From positions 445,210 to 509,209 of the forward strand of contig FJOG01000029.1 in NCBI GenBank assembly GCA_900073065.1: DNA of 64,000 bases. The letters run 5' to 3'. Source of the stretch: Phialocephala subalpina. Its lineage: Eukaryota; Ascomycota; Leotiomycetes; Helotiales; Mollisiaceae. The notes under the pieces are model-generated. The model saw only the letters and a list, made by a program, of their open reading frames with translations, was not told the DNA's origin and made no database searches. Both the position numbers and the translations under genes were made by a program. Shown one piece after another: positions 33,350-45,685 of the stretch (position 1 is the first letter of the stretch; each line of letters starts with the position of its first letter).

Positions 33350-36237
33350 ATGAGCGGGCGACTCCTGTCCGCCAGGCTTGTGCCTCTGGCACAAAGAGTC
33401 AATAGCCAAGCAGCGCGTCACATCCATCATCGAGCTGCCTCTTCTGCTGGAGGACTCCTGAGGACGGACTTTGCAGCACGAGCTGGACGGAACAGATGGC
33501 CAGCTGGAAACATACCGTTCTCGAACGCTGTCATTGTTAGGAATGCTTCCTTTGCTCGAATACTGCCGAAGTTACTTCTCAAGTTCGCGAGAATACCGGC
33601 CCTCTTTGGTGGAGCTACAATTGCTGGATTGGCCTATGTACAATATCAAGCTACGCGTACGTAATCTCCTGTCCAAACTATCATGCACCGGATCAAGGCT
33701 AATCATATGCTGCAGAGGCTGGTAATTATGCTCTAGGTGTATGGAATCAGACAACGGATATTGTAGGCGGAATAGCTGGAGGACTATTTGGCACTGCCAA
33801 AGACATCGCAGACCAAACGAAGCGAGGATGGGACAATACGAAAGAAGGAGTCGAGGTTCCTGAATGGCTGCAGAAGATCTTACGAATCCATGAGGAAATT
33901 GGGGAAGGTGGCAATGGGAAGGGCGGTCCAGGCGGAGAGGAGCCTCCAAAACAGAGCCGAATGGGGGCTGCGGCTGTTGGTGGTGGAACTGCTGCAGCAT
34001 ATGGATACGATCAATCGGACGAAGAGGATCCTAGAAGTGGTCAGGAAGTCGCCCGGGATGACCAGATGATGGTCTTGACCAAGAAAATGATCGAGATCCG
34101 AAGCATATTGCAGACTGTTGGACAAGGGAACACTTTGACCCTTCCATCAATCGTTGTGATCGGATCTCAGTCGTCGGGGAAGAGCTCGGTGCTGGAAGCT
34201 ATTGTTGGCCACGAGTTTCTCCCCAAAGGATCAAATATGGTCACACGGAGGCCTATCGAGTTGACTCTTGTCAACACCCCAGATGCTCAAGCGGAGTATG
34301 GAGAATTTCCGGCTCTTGGTCTGGGAAAGATTACAGACTTCTCTCATATTCAAAGGACGTTGACCGAACTCAATTTGGCCGTACCTGACTCAGAATGTGT
34401 TTCGGACGACCCAATCCAACTCACCATCTCCTCACCACACGTTCCGGACCTTTCCCTCATCGATTTACCTGGTTACATTCAGGTCGTTGGGCATAATCAG
34501 CCACTTGAGCTAAAGCAAAAGATTTCGGACCTCTGTGACAAATACATCCAGCCTCCAAATGTCATCCTTGCTATTTCTGCAGCAGATGTTGATCTGGCCA
34601 ACTCAACGGCCCTCCGAGCTAGCCGAAGAGTAGATCCAAGAGGAGAGCGAACAATAGGTGTTGTCACGAAGATGGATTTGGTGGACGCCACTAGAGGGGC
34701 ATCCATCCTCAGTGATCGAAAGTACCCCTTACGCCTTGGCTACGTTGGAGTTGTGTCAAAAGTCCCAACTCAGTCATCAAGCTTGTGGAAAAAAGGAAGC
34801 GGAGGCATCGCAACGGCAATCTCCAAGAACGAACACAACTACTTCTCAGCACATCCTCTCGAATTTGGCCCTGATGCTGGTGTCGCAGTTGGCACCACCA
34901 CTCTTCGTAAGAAGCTGATGCAAGTTCTCGAACAGACTATGGCTGCCAGTCTACAAACCACAGGAGATGCAATTCGACAGGAACTTGAAGAAGCTACCTA
35001 CGAGTTCAAAGTCCAATACAACGACAGACCTCTTTCAGCTGAGTCATATCTCGCAGAGAGTCTCGATGCATTCAAACACTCTTTTAAAGAGTTCACTGAA
35101 AGCTTTGGCCGACCACAGGTCAGAGAAATGCTGAAAGAAGAGCTAGACCAACGAGTTCTTGATCTCCTCGCCGCGAGATACTGGAACAAACCAGTCACGA
35201 ATCTCTCGCCCGCTCCGCCGGAACTTGATTCCCTAGCTGATCTTCCAACTGCTGATCCCGAGTCATTGTACTGGCATCGCAAACTGGACGCCTCGAGCTC
35301 CGCCTTAACGAAGTTAGGAATTGGTCGTCTCGCTACTACCGTAGTAGCGAACGCTATCCAAGCTCACGTTGACCGTCTCATTGCGCAAAGTACCTTCGCC
35401 TCGCACCCCTTCGCTCGTCAAGCCATCACCGAAGCTGCATCAGGAATTTTAAATGAGAGATTCTACAGTACTTCAGACCAAGTCGAAAATTGCATCAAGC
35501 CCTACAAATTCGAAATTGATGTCGAAGACGGCGAATGGGCGCGAGGACGCGAAAACGTTAGTGAAGTCCTTAGATATGAGCTTCGTGCTTGTGAAGACGC
35601 CGTCAAGAGCGTTGAGAAAACAGTAGGTGGTCGAAGAAAATTAAAGGATGTCATGAGCTTCGTAGACAAGGCACGGAAGGGTGAAGTTGAAGTAGTCGGC
35701 GACGGTGCCAGTGGAGCAGGTGGCTTCTCCTCAGACTTGCTGCAACGAGGTATGCTCACCTTCCCTCATTTCATCCTGCATGCTAACAATCCATCAGGTA
35801 AAGAAGCCATCTTCCTCCGCGACCGCGCCACCCTCCTGCAAATGCGACTCGCCGCCCTAAAATCCAAACAATGCGCCAAAAAGGAAAACCGTTACTACTG
35901 CCCAGAAATCTTCCTCGACGTAGTAGCCACAAAACTCACCTCCACCGCCGTCCTGTTCCTCAACGTCGAACTCCTATCCGAATTCTACTACAACTTCCCT
36001 CGAGAGCTAGATGTGAGATTGGGGAGGGGATTGAGTAAAGAGGAGGTGGAGAGGTTTGCGAAAGAGGATCCGAAGGTGAAGGGCCATTTGGAGGTTATTA
36101 GACGGAAGGAATTGCTGGAGTTGGTATTGGAGAAGATGGAGGGGCTCAAGGCGCTGGATATTGAGGAGAGGGGGAAGAGGGCTATGCATGGGAAGGTTGG
36201 GGAGAAGAAGGTGAAGAGTGGGTGGGGGTTGTTTTAG
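33350..36237 (+). CDS. MGM1: Mgm1 mitochondrial dynamin-like GTPase
   Basis: Exons 33350-33656, 33716-35749 and 35798-36237 encode 926 aa. The intron donors are GTACGT and GTATGC, and the second branch is GCTAAC. The N-terminus is Arg/Ser/Ala-rich, typical of a mitochondrial presequence, followed by a hydrophobic anchor near residues 85-105 (RIPALFGGATIAGLAYVQY). The dynamin G domain is clear: G1 GSQSSGKSS (about residue 250), G3 DLPGY and G4 TKMD, with RRPIELTLVNT as switch-type sequence. The remainder is helical stalk. Mgm1/OPA1 sits in the mitochondrial inner membrane and intermembrane space, fuses inner membranes and shapes cristae. A rhomboid (Pcp1)-cleaved short form is known for the family, and a second hydrophobic patch near residues 120-135 (DIVGGIAGGLFGTA) could be the cleavage segment (inference). 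Length matches orthologues. Confidence 0.93.
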
Positions 36238-37149
36238 AGGGGTGGAGGCGGGATGGAAATGGAGTGGCAAGCTTGTAACGAATTATGCAATACATTGGTG
36301 GCGTTAGGGTTTGAGGAATGCTGTGGGAAGGGTTGGAGATCGAATGCTTGATTGATTGGTTGATTGGGAAAGAGATGATATCACTTTGTTTATAGGCGCG
36401 AGCTAGCTTTACTCCCCGCTTTGTTCTTTGTGAGGATGGTGCGATAGATACAATTCAACTTCTTTCACGAGGTCCCCGGAGTGGTAGCACGTCATGATAA
36501 TTTGCAAGATGTCTGTGAGCTGTTCCCACTGTAGATGCTCGAGTACCCAGTTGGGGCGAAGTCATTGTCAAGTGGCTCTGAATGTCCCAGGTCCAACAGG
36601 ACATTGAGGGATATCCGTTGCATCTCTATGTCCGCGATACGATAATCTTAGTCTGGAAAAAAGCACTCCTGCCTCAAACTTGCTTCATTTCGGCATAGCT
36701 TCTCTACTAAAGGTCGTAGTGCCGACATAGATGTGCAACGAAACTTTGACAATGTCCAAAAGTTAAAGGACAATGATGGGAGTTTTGTTGCATGTCTTGA
36801 AGCGCGGCAGAGGCCGGCACCGCTCTTGGGAGGCTAGCGCCAGTGCCCTATCTTCTTTTGGGCTTAGGCCTTCTTTGAGGGCTTGCTTGAAGGTCAAGGA
36901 GTTGGGAGGAGTTCTTTTGTATGCGCTACCAGATTCAAGAGGGCATTGAGAATGTTTTGTTGCACATCTACCCTGTCCGACGCGCCTTAGACTCACTACT
37001 AGAGCCATAGACTCACTCACCTTTGTTTAGTCTAGCTCACTGTATATCAGGACGTTACTTCCTCCCCTTCAGACGCTTCTGAATGGGGATTCATCACAGT
37101 TTACATGACTTATATCCTCCTAACTCCTCTCTTCTCACTTCCCGTGCCC
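36238..37149. other. Intergenic (convergent 3' flanks)
   Basis: Between the ends of MGM1 and the convergent MFS pseudogene. No supported gene. A GA-rich strand asymmetry immediately after MGM1 is compositional only. Confidence 0.4.
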
Positions 37150-38835
37150 TCAATTCCTCTTCTCCCCTCCGACAACCATTTCCGCACTATCCACAAAAAC
37201 ATCTACACTTGCTTCTTTGAATTTCCTTGCAGTGACACCTTGCTCAAACAGTAGATCAAGCTCTCCATACGTCCTTCCTTTCGGCTCCGGCAACCGGAAA
37301 TAAGACCAGAGTAAACAAATGCCCGCCGTGCCAGCCCAAAAGAAACCTGCTTTTCCCCTCCATCCCCACGCATCTGGGTTGAGCATGTAGGGGGTGCTTA
37401 TACCGTTGACTATCCCCTGTACATTATATAGATTCCTAGCCAACACAATTGTCTTAGTCCTCAACCTCGTACTTGGAATCTCTGCCACAATACTATACGC
37501 CACACTCCCAATCGTGATGTCGTAGCAGAGCGTGAATAGGAGGAGGAGAGAGCCGGTTGCGAAAGAAGCAGCGTGATTGGAAGAGGGGGCTAGGGAGATG
37601 AATCCGATAGTCATGAGGACGAGGAACATTGTTGATAGACCAGAGAGGTAAATGGCTCGGCGGCCAAAGTAGGTCATTGCGAACCAAGAAAGCATGACAC
37701 CGATCATTGCTACAGCGTAGAGAGAGATGGAAAAGTCGAAAGCGATGGAAGTAGGTAAACCAGCTTGTCCGAAGAAATACGCCGAGTAGCCCATCATTGA
37801 TGCCCCGGACGCGGCTTGGATGACCCATGTTAGGCAGGTGATTTCTGTGCGGCGGAGATTGACGCCGCGGACGCAGTCGAGGTAGGAGGTTCCGGATGAG
37901 ACTTCCTTTTCTAGCTCGTTGGTATGTTGTATCATGGAAATAGTTTTGTCTAGCTCGGAGCTCGAGGCATCACTTGTAAGTCGACGTAGAGCAATTCGTG
38001 CTTCCTCTGCTCTCCCACGACGGACTAGCCACTAGGGTGATTCGGGAGCAAATACAATTCCAATCACGAGAGGGACGGGCCACATCCATTGTAGAGCGAA
38101 TGGTATTCGGTAGGACCACTCATCTGCTCGATGAAGGAAAGCTCGCAAGACTCCAGCAGCGATCAGTTGGCCGAGACCCCACATCATGTTCACATACGTA
38201 GTGAGGTATGCGCGAAGGGTCACGGGATAGACTTCAGCTGCATACGCCGTGGTCAGTGTCTGGAATACTCCCCATGGAACTCCCATCAAGATCTCCGCTA
38301 CCTCAAGGGTCTCGATATTCTGCGCGAAGAATGGGATGAAGATCAACGCCAAAAGTAAGATGAGCGTCCCGATCATAGTTTTCTTGAACCCGTATCGCTC
38401 CGAAATGATACCGTTCAGGAATAGTCCTAGGATTTCTCCGACTCTTGCCCCGTTCGAGAGACCTGCTTGCCATGGCGCCGGGATCTGGTACGCCTTGCCT
38501 CCGTTCTTACTCACGCCGTATTTCTCGGTGAAAGTTGGGAACGCGTAGAAGGAGGAGATTAGGACGAGGTCGTAGCCCTCCATGGCGATGGCGGTGGATA
38601 GAAGAATGGACCATACGATGGCCTTGGGGTAGCGTTTGATGGCTTGTCTGAGGGTCATTGCATGCTCAGCGTCGGTAGCTTCTTTTGCTTCGCTGCTTAT
38701 AATGGCAAATTTGGACCCGGAATCACCAAGCTTAGGCTACAAATTGTCCTCGATGTTGAGTTGAATGCCACTGTCGATATTCTTGACAGTTTCAGCGCTA
38801 GCTTCTTTCGTCTCGGCTGTCGTTAGACCTGCCAT
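37150..38835 (-). pseudogene. Maltose/alpha-glucoside permease-type MFS transporter with two amber codons
   Basis: A single frame from ATG 38835 to TGA/TAA region 37150 would encode 561 residues with about 12 membrane segments. The motifs fit fungal alpha-glucoside permeases: ERYGFKKTMIGTLILLLALI, YAAEVYPVTLRAYLTTYVNM, FAPESP-WLVRRGR, IVAEIPSTRLRTKTIVLARN, and PEPKGRTYGELDLLFEQGV. Two in-frame TAGs interrupt it. One lies at 38737-38739 (about codon 33, after EDNL). The other lies at 38032-38034, exactly where the conserved PESPWWLV motif has its first Trp. Both fit CAG-to-TAG and TGG-to-TAG changes in CpA/TpG context. The rest of the frame is undamaged, so inactivation looks recent, or the assembly holds two base errors. 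It would have been a proton/sugar symporter in the plasma membrane. Confidence 0.8.
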
Positions 38836-39536
38836 GGTTGCAGAAGGGAGATCGCAAGTACAAACTAAACACAGAACGACAGAAAAACGCAGGAAAAAAA
38901 ATCCGTAAGCACTGGCACGAAGGAGGAAGGATAGTACGAAGTATTTAGGGAAGCCGTTTTGCGGAAGGATGCAGCCGCCTCTCCTCTTGAGAGCTGAAGA
39001 TCTTCGTTCCGCTCAATCGACTCTCGCACGCATCAATGCTACAACCAACAACCACTCGGATGGCTTTCCTCACCCTCATCGTCAACTTTGACAACTGGAT
39101 CGATACATCTGGGTTGTTACATTTGGGATTTTGAAGCATCTTATCTTCGTATGTTTGCATGGCGCTACTCAAGCACGCAATGCAGCAAAGATATTGCGAT
39201 ATAAATTTGCTTGGATCTTGAGAGGCTGAGGAAAGGAAGATGTTTCATTCTGCTGTTGCTAAGAAGCAGGGAGTCTCCAAAGAACCATGTAAAAAGCAAG
39301 GTTTATCAATTTCTGACAGGAGATTGTTTTATTGAATGTGAGGAGGGTGGAGGTTCCTGGATTGCGGGGTAAGAAAATAGGGGCAGGTGCCAAGCGAAGC
39401 TGCCCCACTTCTGAATTGCCTCACTTACGCGTTCTTTCATTCTTTCCTTCAACCTTTTTCTTAATGCTTGAAACACTTGGTGAATTATGCTTCACAATTC
39501 GAAGCTTGTCAGCTAGAAACTTGATGTCTGTGCAAG
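38836..39536. other. Divergent intergenic region, MFS pseudogene / sulfatase
   Basis: A 700-bp spacer between head-to-head genes. No separate gene is supported. Confidence 0.4.
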
Positions 39537-41564
39537 ATGAAACAATTCTTCATCTTGCCCGTATTCCTGGCAATTGCTTGGACAAGGACGGCAATCAATG
39601 AAAGCCAAAAGTTCCAAGCACAGCACATATTTAGTCCTGAAAAGCTTGATTCGGATCGTCCAAATATCGTTTTCATTTTGACAGATGACCAAGATGTACA
39701 TCTCTCATCTCTAGATTACATGCCTTTCGTCAAGAAGCATCTCCTCGACCAAGGCACTTATTTCAACAAGCACTATTGCACAACCGCTGTATGTTGCCCT
39801 TCTCGGGTAACTCTTTGGACTGGAAAGGCAGCACATAACACCAATATCACTGATGTGAATCCTCCATACGGTTTGAACATCACCCTCTCCTCGGAACTCT
39901 TAAGTCTCTGATCATTTATGTTAGGTGGATATCCAAAGTTCGTTACGCAAGGGTTCAACAAAGCATACCTTCCTATCTGGCTTCAAAACGCCGGGTATAA
40001 TACATATTACACTGGCAAACTCTTCAATGTCCACACTGTGGACAATTACAACAAACCCGAAGCTGCCGGCTTCACCAATTCCGTAATTGTTGCCCCTCTT
40101 CCCATGAAATTTGAATCTCTGACAACACTCAGGACTTCCTACTTGACCCATACACATACAACTACCTGAACAGTACCTTCCAACGCAAAGGCGAGGAGCC
40201 CAAAAGCTACGAAGGCCAGTACACAACAGACGTCCTTGCCGAGAAGGCATTCGGTCTCCTTGATGAAGCTGTTCAATCAGAGAAGCCTTTCTTCCTGACA
40301 ATCGCTCCTATTGCTCCTCATGGCAATATATATATGAATGGGAGTATTCTGGATGACAATCCTGTGTTTGAACATACTGCTCCTGTCTCAGCGGAGAGAC
40401 ATCAGCATCTTTTCAAAGATGTGAAAGTGCCGAGAACCGAGAACTTCAATCCTGACGAGGTACTTCCCCCTTATTCATTCCTGGCATGTCGCTGACAGCC
40501 AAGCAGGCCTCGGGAGCAAATTGGATTCTCACACTCCCCCACCAAAACGCCACTAACATCGCCTACAACGACCACTTCTACCGCCAACGTCTCCGTTCTC
40601 TGCAAACCGTTGACGAACTTGTCGACGGCCTCTTCACCCGCCTCGAATCCTACAACCTGCTATCAAACACATACATATTGTACAGTTCCGACAACGGTTT
40701 CCACATCGGACAACACCGTCTCCAACCCGGAAAGAGCTGTGGGTATGAAGAAGACGTTAATATCCCACTCATTGTTCGTGGTCCTGGGGCTGCTAAGAAT
40801 TGGAGCACGGATATTGTGACTAGTCACACTGACTTGGCGCCTACATTTTTCGACATCTTAGGGATTGCGCAAAGAGAGGATTTCGATGGGAGTGCGTTTC
40901 CTTTGACAAGAGCCGAGATTGAGAAGGCGATGGCGGGGAAGCGGAGGAGAGAACATGTTAATGTTGAGTACTGGGGTTTTGCTGGTGGGGAGGGGATTTT
41001 TGACGGTACGAAACACCCCTCCCATCTCCCGATCAAGACGGAGGGAAGAAAAATTAATGGGGAGCAGATACGTTACACGAAAACAACACATACAAAGCAA
41101 TCCGTATCCTAGGACCGGGATATAACCTCTACTACTCGATATGGTGTACGAACGAGCATGAGCTTTATGATATGGACGTTGATCCCGAGCAGATGAATAA
41201 CTTACTCTCTTCGTCTTCGAGTTCTAGCGAGGCTTTGATAGCTGGGTTGCCGATTCGGAAAGCGGTGGCGAGACTTGATGCACTGCTGTTTGTAATGAAG
41301 TCTTGCAAAGGTGTAACTTGTAGGAAGCCGTGGGAGGAACTACATCCCAATGGTGAAGTCTTAACACTCCAAGATGCGCTTGCGACTGAGTATGATCATT
41401 TCTATGAAGTTGAAGTAGAGCAAAATGGGATGAAGGTAGAGTACAACTTCTGTTCGAATGGGTATTTAGTCGAGGCTGAGGGGGCGATGTGGAAGAACGT
41501 AGAGGGGAAGGAGGGGATAAGAATGCTAAAACGAGGGGGCTTGAGGTGGGATGCTTGGGTGTGA
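39537..41564 (+). CDS. Secreted type I sulfatase (arylsulfatase family)
   Basis: Five exons (39537-39870, 39925-40082, 40133-40459, 40507-41005, 41068-41564) encode 604 aa. Residues 1-20 form a signal peptide (MKQFFILPVFLAIAW core). RPNIVFILTDDQD supplies the metal-binding Asp pair. The sulfatase signature CCPSR at residues 86-90, followed by LWTGK, carries the Cys converted to formylglycine. Further family segments are YTGKLFN, LTIAPIAPHG, YSSDNGFHIGQHR and SHTDLAPTFFDILG. Sulfatases of this group hydrolyse sulfate esters of aryl or sugar substrates, and the signal peptide indicates export. The last intron (41006-41067, GTACGA...GAGCAG) is inferred because it is the only simple way to reach ENNTYKAIRILGPGYNL and WCTNEHELYDMDVDP in frame. 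A long C-terminal domain follows. The exact substrate is unknown. Confidence 0.88.
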
Positions 41565-42147
41565 GGGGCTTCTTCGAGACAGTCTTACCTTCAATCTCAA
41601 CTCTCCAAGTCCACGCCTCTTCTACTCGACCTCGAAATTTCGAGTAGAAGAAGCCAAGTCTTGTAGATGAAGGAGAGTACAGAGTTCCTCCTTTAGCAGA
41701 CAAGAGTGGGACTACACAAAAATTCTCGATGTCTTCTTAGATGTGGTACATTATGGCCGCTAGTCCCGGAGAAAGATATCTCCTCTTCCGCTCTCGCCTC
41801 CCTTTCTTGGATCTTCCTTTAGATCATGGATCTTGCCGGGAACTCAGAGCCGCCTGGGACAACCAAATAGCATGGACTTCACTATTCCTACCAATTGACG
41901 GTCAAGGCATGTTATGATGCAGAAGCAGACTGTCATTATGCTTTTGTATGTGGCTTCTTCCTTTCAATATGTAGCCCTTCCGCTGGTATCGTGTTCGTAA
42001 CGCCATAGGTCGTCCATCGTGATGTAGAGCCTCCATCCGCCCTGCAGATTCATGTAAAATGTAGGTATCCTCCCAATTTACAAAGCCCCATAAATCCAAC
42101 ATGTACAAAGAACGCCCAACCATAATTATACACCCATATGTCCGCCA
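41565..42147. other. Intergenic (convergent 3' flanks)
   Basis: Between sulfatase and the zinc transporter. It contains an 18-bp palindrome near 41618-41655 (cgcctcttctactcgacctc / tttcgagtagaagaagcc-like), possibly a terminator hairpin. Nothing else was seen. Confidence 0.35.
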
Positions 42148-43674
42148 TCACGATTTATCCAGCGTCATCTGCACCGTAACCTCCCACTTAACGCCAGAAC
42201 CCTTCCCATATCCGCCACCCAGCCTATTCTTCACTAGAAAGTTGATTCGTTCCCTCAACCTAACGAGTTGTCCTTCATCACCTTTCACTCTGAGCTTGAG
42301 GCACGCCAAACACAGTCCGTAATGTACCTGCCAGAATCTTGCTTCCTCCACATGCGTGACACAAGGATCCGTTTTTACCTCTCTCATTACTTCGCCGACG
42401 TCTTTTCCAGAGTAAGACATGAGGAGCATGAGGCCTTGTGTCATCGCGAGTTTGACGCCAAGGACAAACATGCTGATTGCGATGATGGCGCAGAGGAGTC
42501 GGTCGAGCCAGAGATACATTGTGATTGTTAGAAGGGGAAGAAGAAGCATGATCGAGCTGCATGATAGAGTTAGGAAGTGAGAGGGGTTCGAGAGAACAGA
42601 GGGGAGGTTAGAGATCATCGCAAAGCGCATTGTCTTTCCTATTCTTGCGTGATTCTTGAGTGCAATTGCAGAGATGAGAGTTGCAATGATAGATAGCAGA
42701 GCAGCAGAGTCGACAGAACCTGGAGAGACTCGTTCGTGTGCATGTGGGTGATGAGGTGTGTGCGAGCCCATCCCTTCGAGAACATGCTTCAGATTGTGTG
42801 ATATGAGGTCGAAGCCCATGAAGATCAAGAAGACCGACATAGCAAATCCAGCGAGGACTTCTGCGCGTTCGAGACCGAAGGGGTGTCGAATCGAGGATCG
42901 TTTCCAGACTTCGAAGTTCGAGAGGATGTCGACGACCACGCAGATGATCGCTGAGACGGCATCGAAGAAGATGAGGTGGGAGAGGGCTGTCAGAGCAAGA
43001 GATCCAGCGGCGGAGTATAGGACGTACCCTGCCACGAGTATGTGGCATACACACCAGACAATCCGGGTTGTTTGCTCTTTCGATCTGCTTGTCCACGCCT
43101 CTTTGTATGTTGGTATCGGGAGGGATGCAGGAAGTGCAAGCGGTGCTCGTGGTGGTGGTTCGAGGAATATTTGGTGCTGTGCACTCACGCTGCTGTGTTT
43201 GTATCTATGGCCTCTGCGTTTGCCAATGTTCTGATTTGAGTTAGCTCTTGTGGCCTTGTATTTTACGCCCAGTAAATATGGATTGCTAGGCGGTAGATAC
43301 GGATCGTTAGGATTGCTAGTAAACTGGTCATTTTGGCATACTGAGTTGGCCATCGCAGGACTGTCTTTGATAGCTTGTGTCTGGAAGTTAAAAGGTCCCC
43401 TTGATCCTCCTGGGGGTGGAGGAGGTCCCATCTTCCCATCTGAACCAAGTGTAGGTGTCGAGCCTGCAGAGGATCCCATTGGAGACGCCATTCCTCCAAA
43501 TCGACTTGGAAACACATCTCTCATGGGAGACAGAGCATTCGGATCGAAGGTGATAGTTGTGCGCATTGTTCGAGGTCCTCCATTGCTTCCAAGCCCCTCC
43601 TCTGGTTCTTCTGGAATAGGGGTCGGCGGGGTAGGAGTCCTTGGAGGAGCAGGTATTGGCAGATTGGACGCCAT
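42148..43674 (-). CDS. ZRG17: Zrg17-like cation diffusion facilitator (zinc)
   Basis: A single exon of 508 aa. The Pro-rich cytosolic N-terminus (about 200 residues) is followed by about six membrane helices containing SHLIFFDAVSAIICVVVDIL, a conserved IRHPFGLERAEVLAGFAM segment and FLIFMGFDLISHNLKHVLEG. HPFG-x-ER-x-E is the cation diffusion facilitator (CDF) helix signature. A His-rich loop (HTPHHPHAHE) sits between helices IV and V. The overall layout and the long N-terminal region fit yeast Zrg17, which pairs with Msc2 to move zinc into the ER. Some CDF members of this type lack canonical transport residues and serve as a partner subunit; whether this holds here is not decided by eye. A general CDF zinc transporter is the safe call. 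Confidence 0.75.
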   Translation of the reverse strand: MASNLPIPAPPRTPTPPTPIPEEPEEGLGSNGGPRTMRTTITFDPNALSPMRDVFPSRFGGMASPMGSSAGSTPTLGSDGKMGPPPPPGGSRGPFNFQTQAIKDSPAMANSVCQNDQFTSNPNDPYLPPSNPYLLGVKYKATRANSNQNIGKRRGHRYKHSSVSAQHQIFLEPPPRAPLALPASLPIPTYKEAWTSRSKEQTTRIVWCVCHILVAGYVLYSAAGSLALTALSHLIFFDAVSAIICVVVDILSNFEVWKRSSIRHPFGLERAEVLAGFAMSVFLIFMGFDLISHNLKHVLEGMGSHTPHHPHAHERVSPGSVDSAALLSIIATLISAIALKNHARIGKTMRFAMISNLPSVLSNPSHFLTLSCSSIMLLLPLLTITMYLWLDRLLCAIIAISMFVLGVKLAMTQGLMLLMSYSGKDVGEVMREVKTDPCVTHVEEARFWQVHYGLCLACLKLRVKGDEGQLVRLRERINFLVKNRLGGGYGKGSGVKWEVTVQMTLDKS

Positions 43675-45685
43675 AGTAACTCTCTATGGGCCTCGAGGTA
43701 GCATAGGAGAGTCTGCGAGAACAAAAGGGTCCTTGTAGAAGGGGGCGTTCTAAGATGAACAATTGTTGCGGAGGAAGGTCGCTGTTGTTTCTGCGGGAGG
43801 GCGCATTAGCGCTGCCGAAAGTGGCCGGGGTCAGGTCAGGTACGCGGTCTCTTGGCACCAACTTTATTCCGAGAACACCTGGCTGCCGAGATCTTCTCCC
43901 TGCCACAAACCTCACTCACTCCTCGACCCCTTGATTCCACAACTCTTCTTCGAGGACCCTCTGCACTCGGACAATCTAATCTAATACCTTATATTTCTTG
44001 TACAAGCCCCTTTGACTCAGCCTCATCCCTCTACCAGATCACTGCTCGAGACATCACATGCTGTCCTCAGGAAAATCTCGACGCAGCTCTCCCTGAACGC
44101 GGCCCCACGAAAACACCACACGATCCCTCCAACGATATTATATCGGCACTCGACCCAGCGAACCCTCTTTCATGCTGAGGATGTACATAACTTGCCCGAA
44201 TTAATAGTCGTTCCCTCCCAGATAACCATTCGTGGCGACACTGCTTCCAAATCAGGAAAGTCGCTTGACTGGTAACGAACCGACCACACTCTCACTATAA
44301 AAGCTCCTCTGACCGTCCCTTAGAACCTTTCCTTCTACACAACACAACCTTGCCCAACACCTTGCCTAACGACCAAGGTGTTTGTATATTACCTCGCCTT
44401 CTTGTATAATTCTTGTCCATTTCTTGTCCATGACTGCAACTCTTTCTTTCGACCGCCTTGTTTGAGGGAGCGTCGTCAGGTCAGGGTCCGAACCTTGAAC
44501 AACTGTTCAAAGGCGAACCCTTCGATATCGACTGGCGTCGCAAGGAGATCCGCCTCAGGTGAGCAAACCTGTTCTTTCATGTCATCTTCATTTCAAAACA
44601 TCGCACGCCACTGCCTCAACATCNNNNNNNNNNNNNNNNNNNNNNNNNNNNNNNNNNNNNNNNNNNNNNNNNNNNNNNNNNNNNNNNNNNNNNNNNNNNN
44701 NNNNNNNNNNNNNNNNNNNNNNNNNNNNNNNNNNNNNNNNNNNNNNNNNNNNNNNNNNNNNNNNNNNNNNNNNNNNNNNNNNNNNNNNNNNNNNNNNNNN
44801 NNNNNNNNNNNNNNNNNNNNNNNNNNNNNNNNNNNNNNNNNNNNNNNNNNNNNNNNNNNNNNNNNNNNNNNNNNNNNNNNNNNNNNNNNNNNNNNNNNNN
44901 NNNNNNNNNNNNNNNNNNNNNNNNNNNNNNNNNNNNNNNNNNNNNNNNNNNNNNNNNNNNNNNNNNNNNNNNNNNNNNNNNNNNNNNNNNNNNNAAACTC
45001 CTCTTCACCACTTTTACATCCTCCACATCTTTAAAACAGTACCCAGACTACTACTGTCATCATATCCATTAGTTCTTGGAGTGTGCAACTTCAGTACACC
45101 TGATGAAGGACTGTCTCACGTCTCTACGGTCCACCGAGTACTTCCAAAAAAAATCCCTTCCTTCAGCTTCATGACTTCATGGGCTTGTCTTCCTGAGTTG
45201 GTTTCATCGAGAACTCCCCAAATCCCAGTACCAGTCATCATTCGAAGATGCTATGCATAACACACTTGCCCAGCTCTTCTTCATGTTCGACTTTCGTATT
45301 CTATTTGTTTATGGACCTAAGCTGACTTGATTGCAGGACTGGCGGTACACCCCGACCGCTTCAAACCCTTCTCTCGCCTTCAGGACGCTTGCCAACTTGA
45401 GAGTCTCTTGGCTGGCCCTCGCCTCAGCCACATTAGGTAGCCTAAGGAACTACCCCTCAGGGTGAGAAGCGTCAAAACAACAGCACAACCACCCTTACCC
45501 TACACTACTCATTCACATAGAAGGTCCAGCGTGTCTGAAGTCCTAGTCCTGACTAGACTTTCGCATCTCTACTACGCTTGTACTGACTTCTGCTTCAGGT
45601 GGTGTGAAGGCCTTGTTCCAACATCTAGTTGGCCAACGTTGAGCAAAGTCCCAGTGCTGCTCAGCAAGGGCACACCTTCCTCAAG
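43675..45685. other. Intergenic / 5' leader with assembly gap
   Basis: Pyrimidine-rich sequence with several GT...AG intron-like spans (for example GTGAGC at 44560), plus an N run 44624-44994. It probably holds the divergent promoters and a long, spliced 5' untranslated region of the 45686 gene. No protein-coding gene is supported. Confidence 0.45.
44624..44994. other. Assembly gap (N run)
   Basis: 371 undetermined bases upstream of the 45686 gene, probably inside its leader. Confidence 1.

Noticed and set aside
37150..38835. TAG reassignment or programmed readthrough to explain amber codons in three loci
   Set aside because: Intact genes in the window (cystinosin, MGM1) end with TAG, so TAG is a normal stop; C-to-T decay is simpler.
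43250..43738. Gly-rich plus-strand frame antisense to the zinc transporter
   Set aside because: Shadow of the Pro-rich N-terminus of the minus-strand gene.
44378..45260. Frames spanning the second N run
   Set aside because: Same reason; the flanks look like leader sequence.
45629..45685. Upstream extension of the 362-aa membrane protein
   Set aside because: It begins with TTG, not ATG; the first ATG is 45686.
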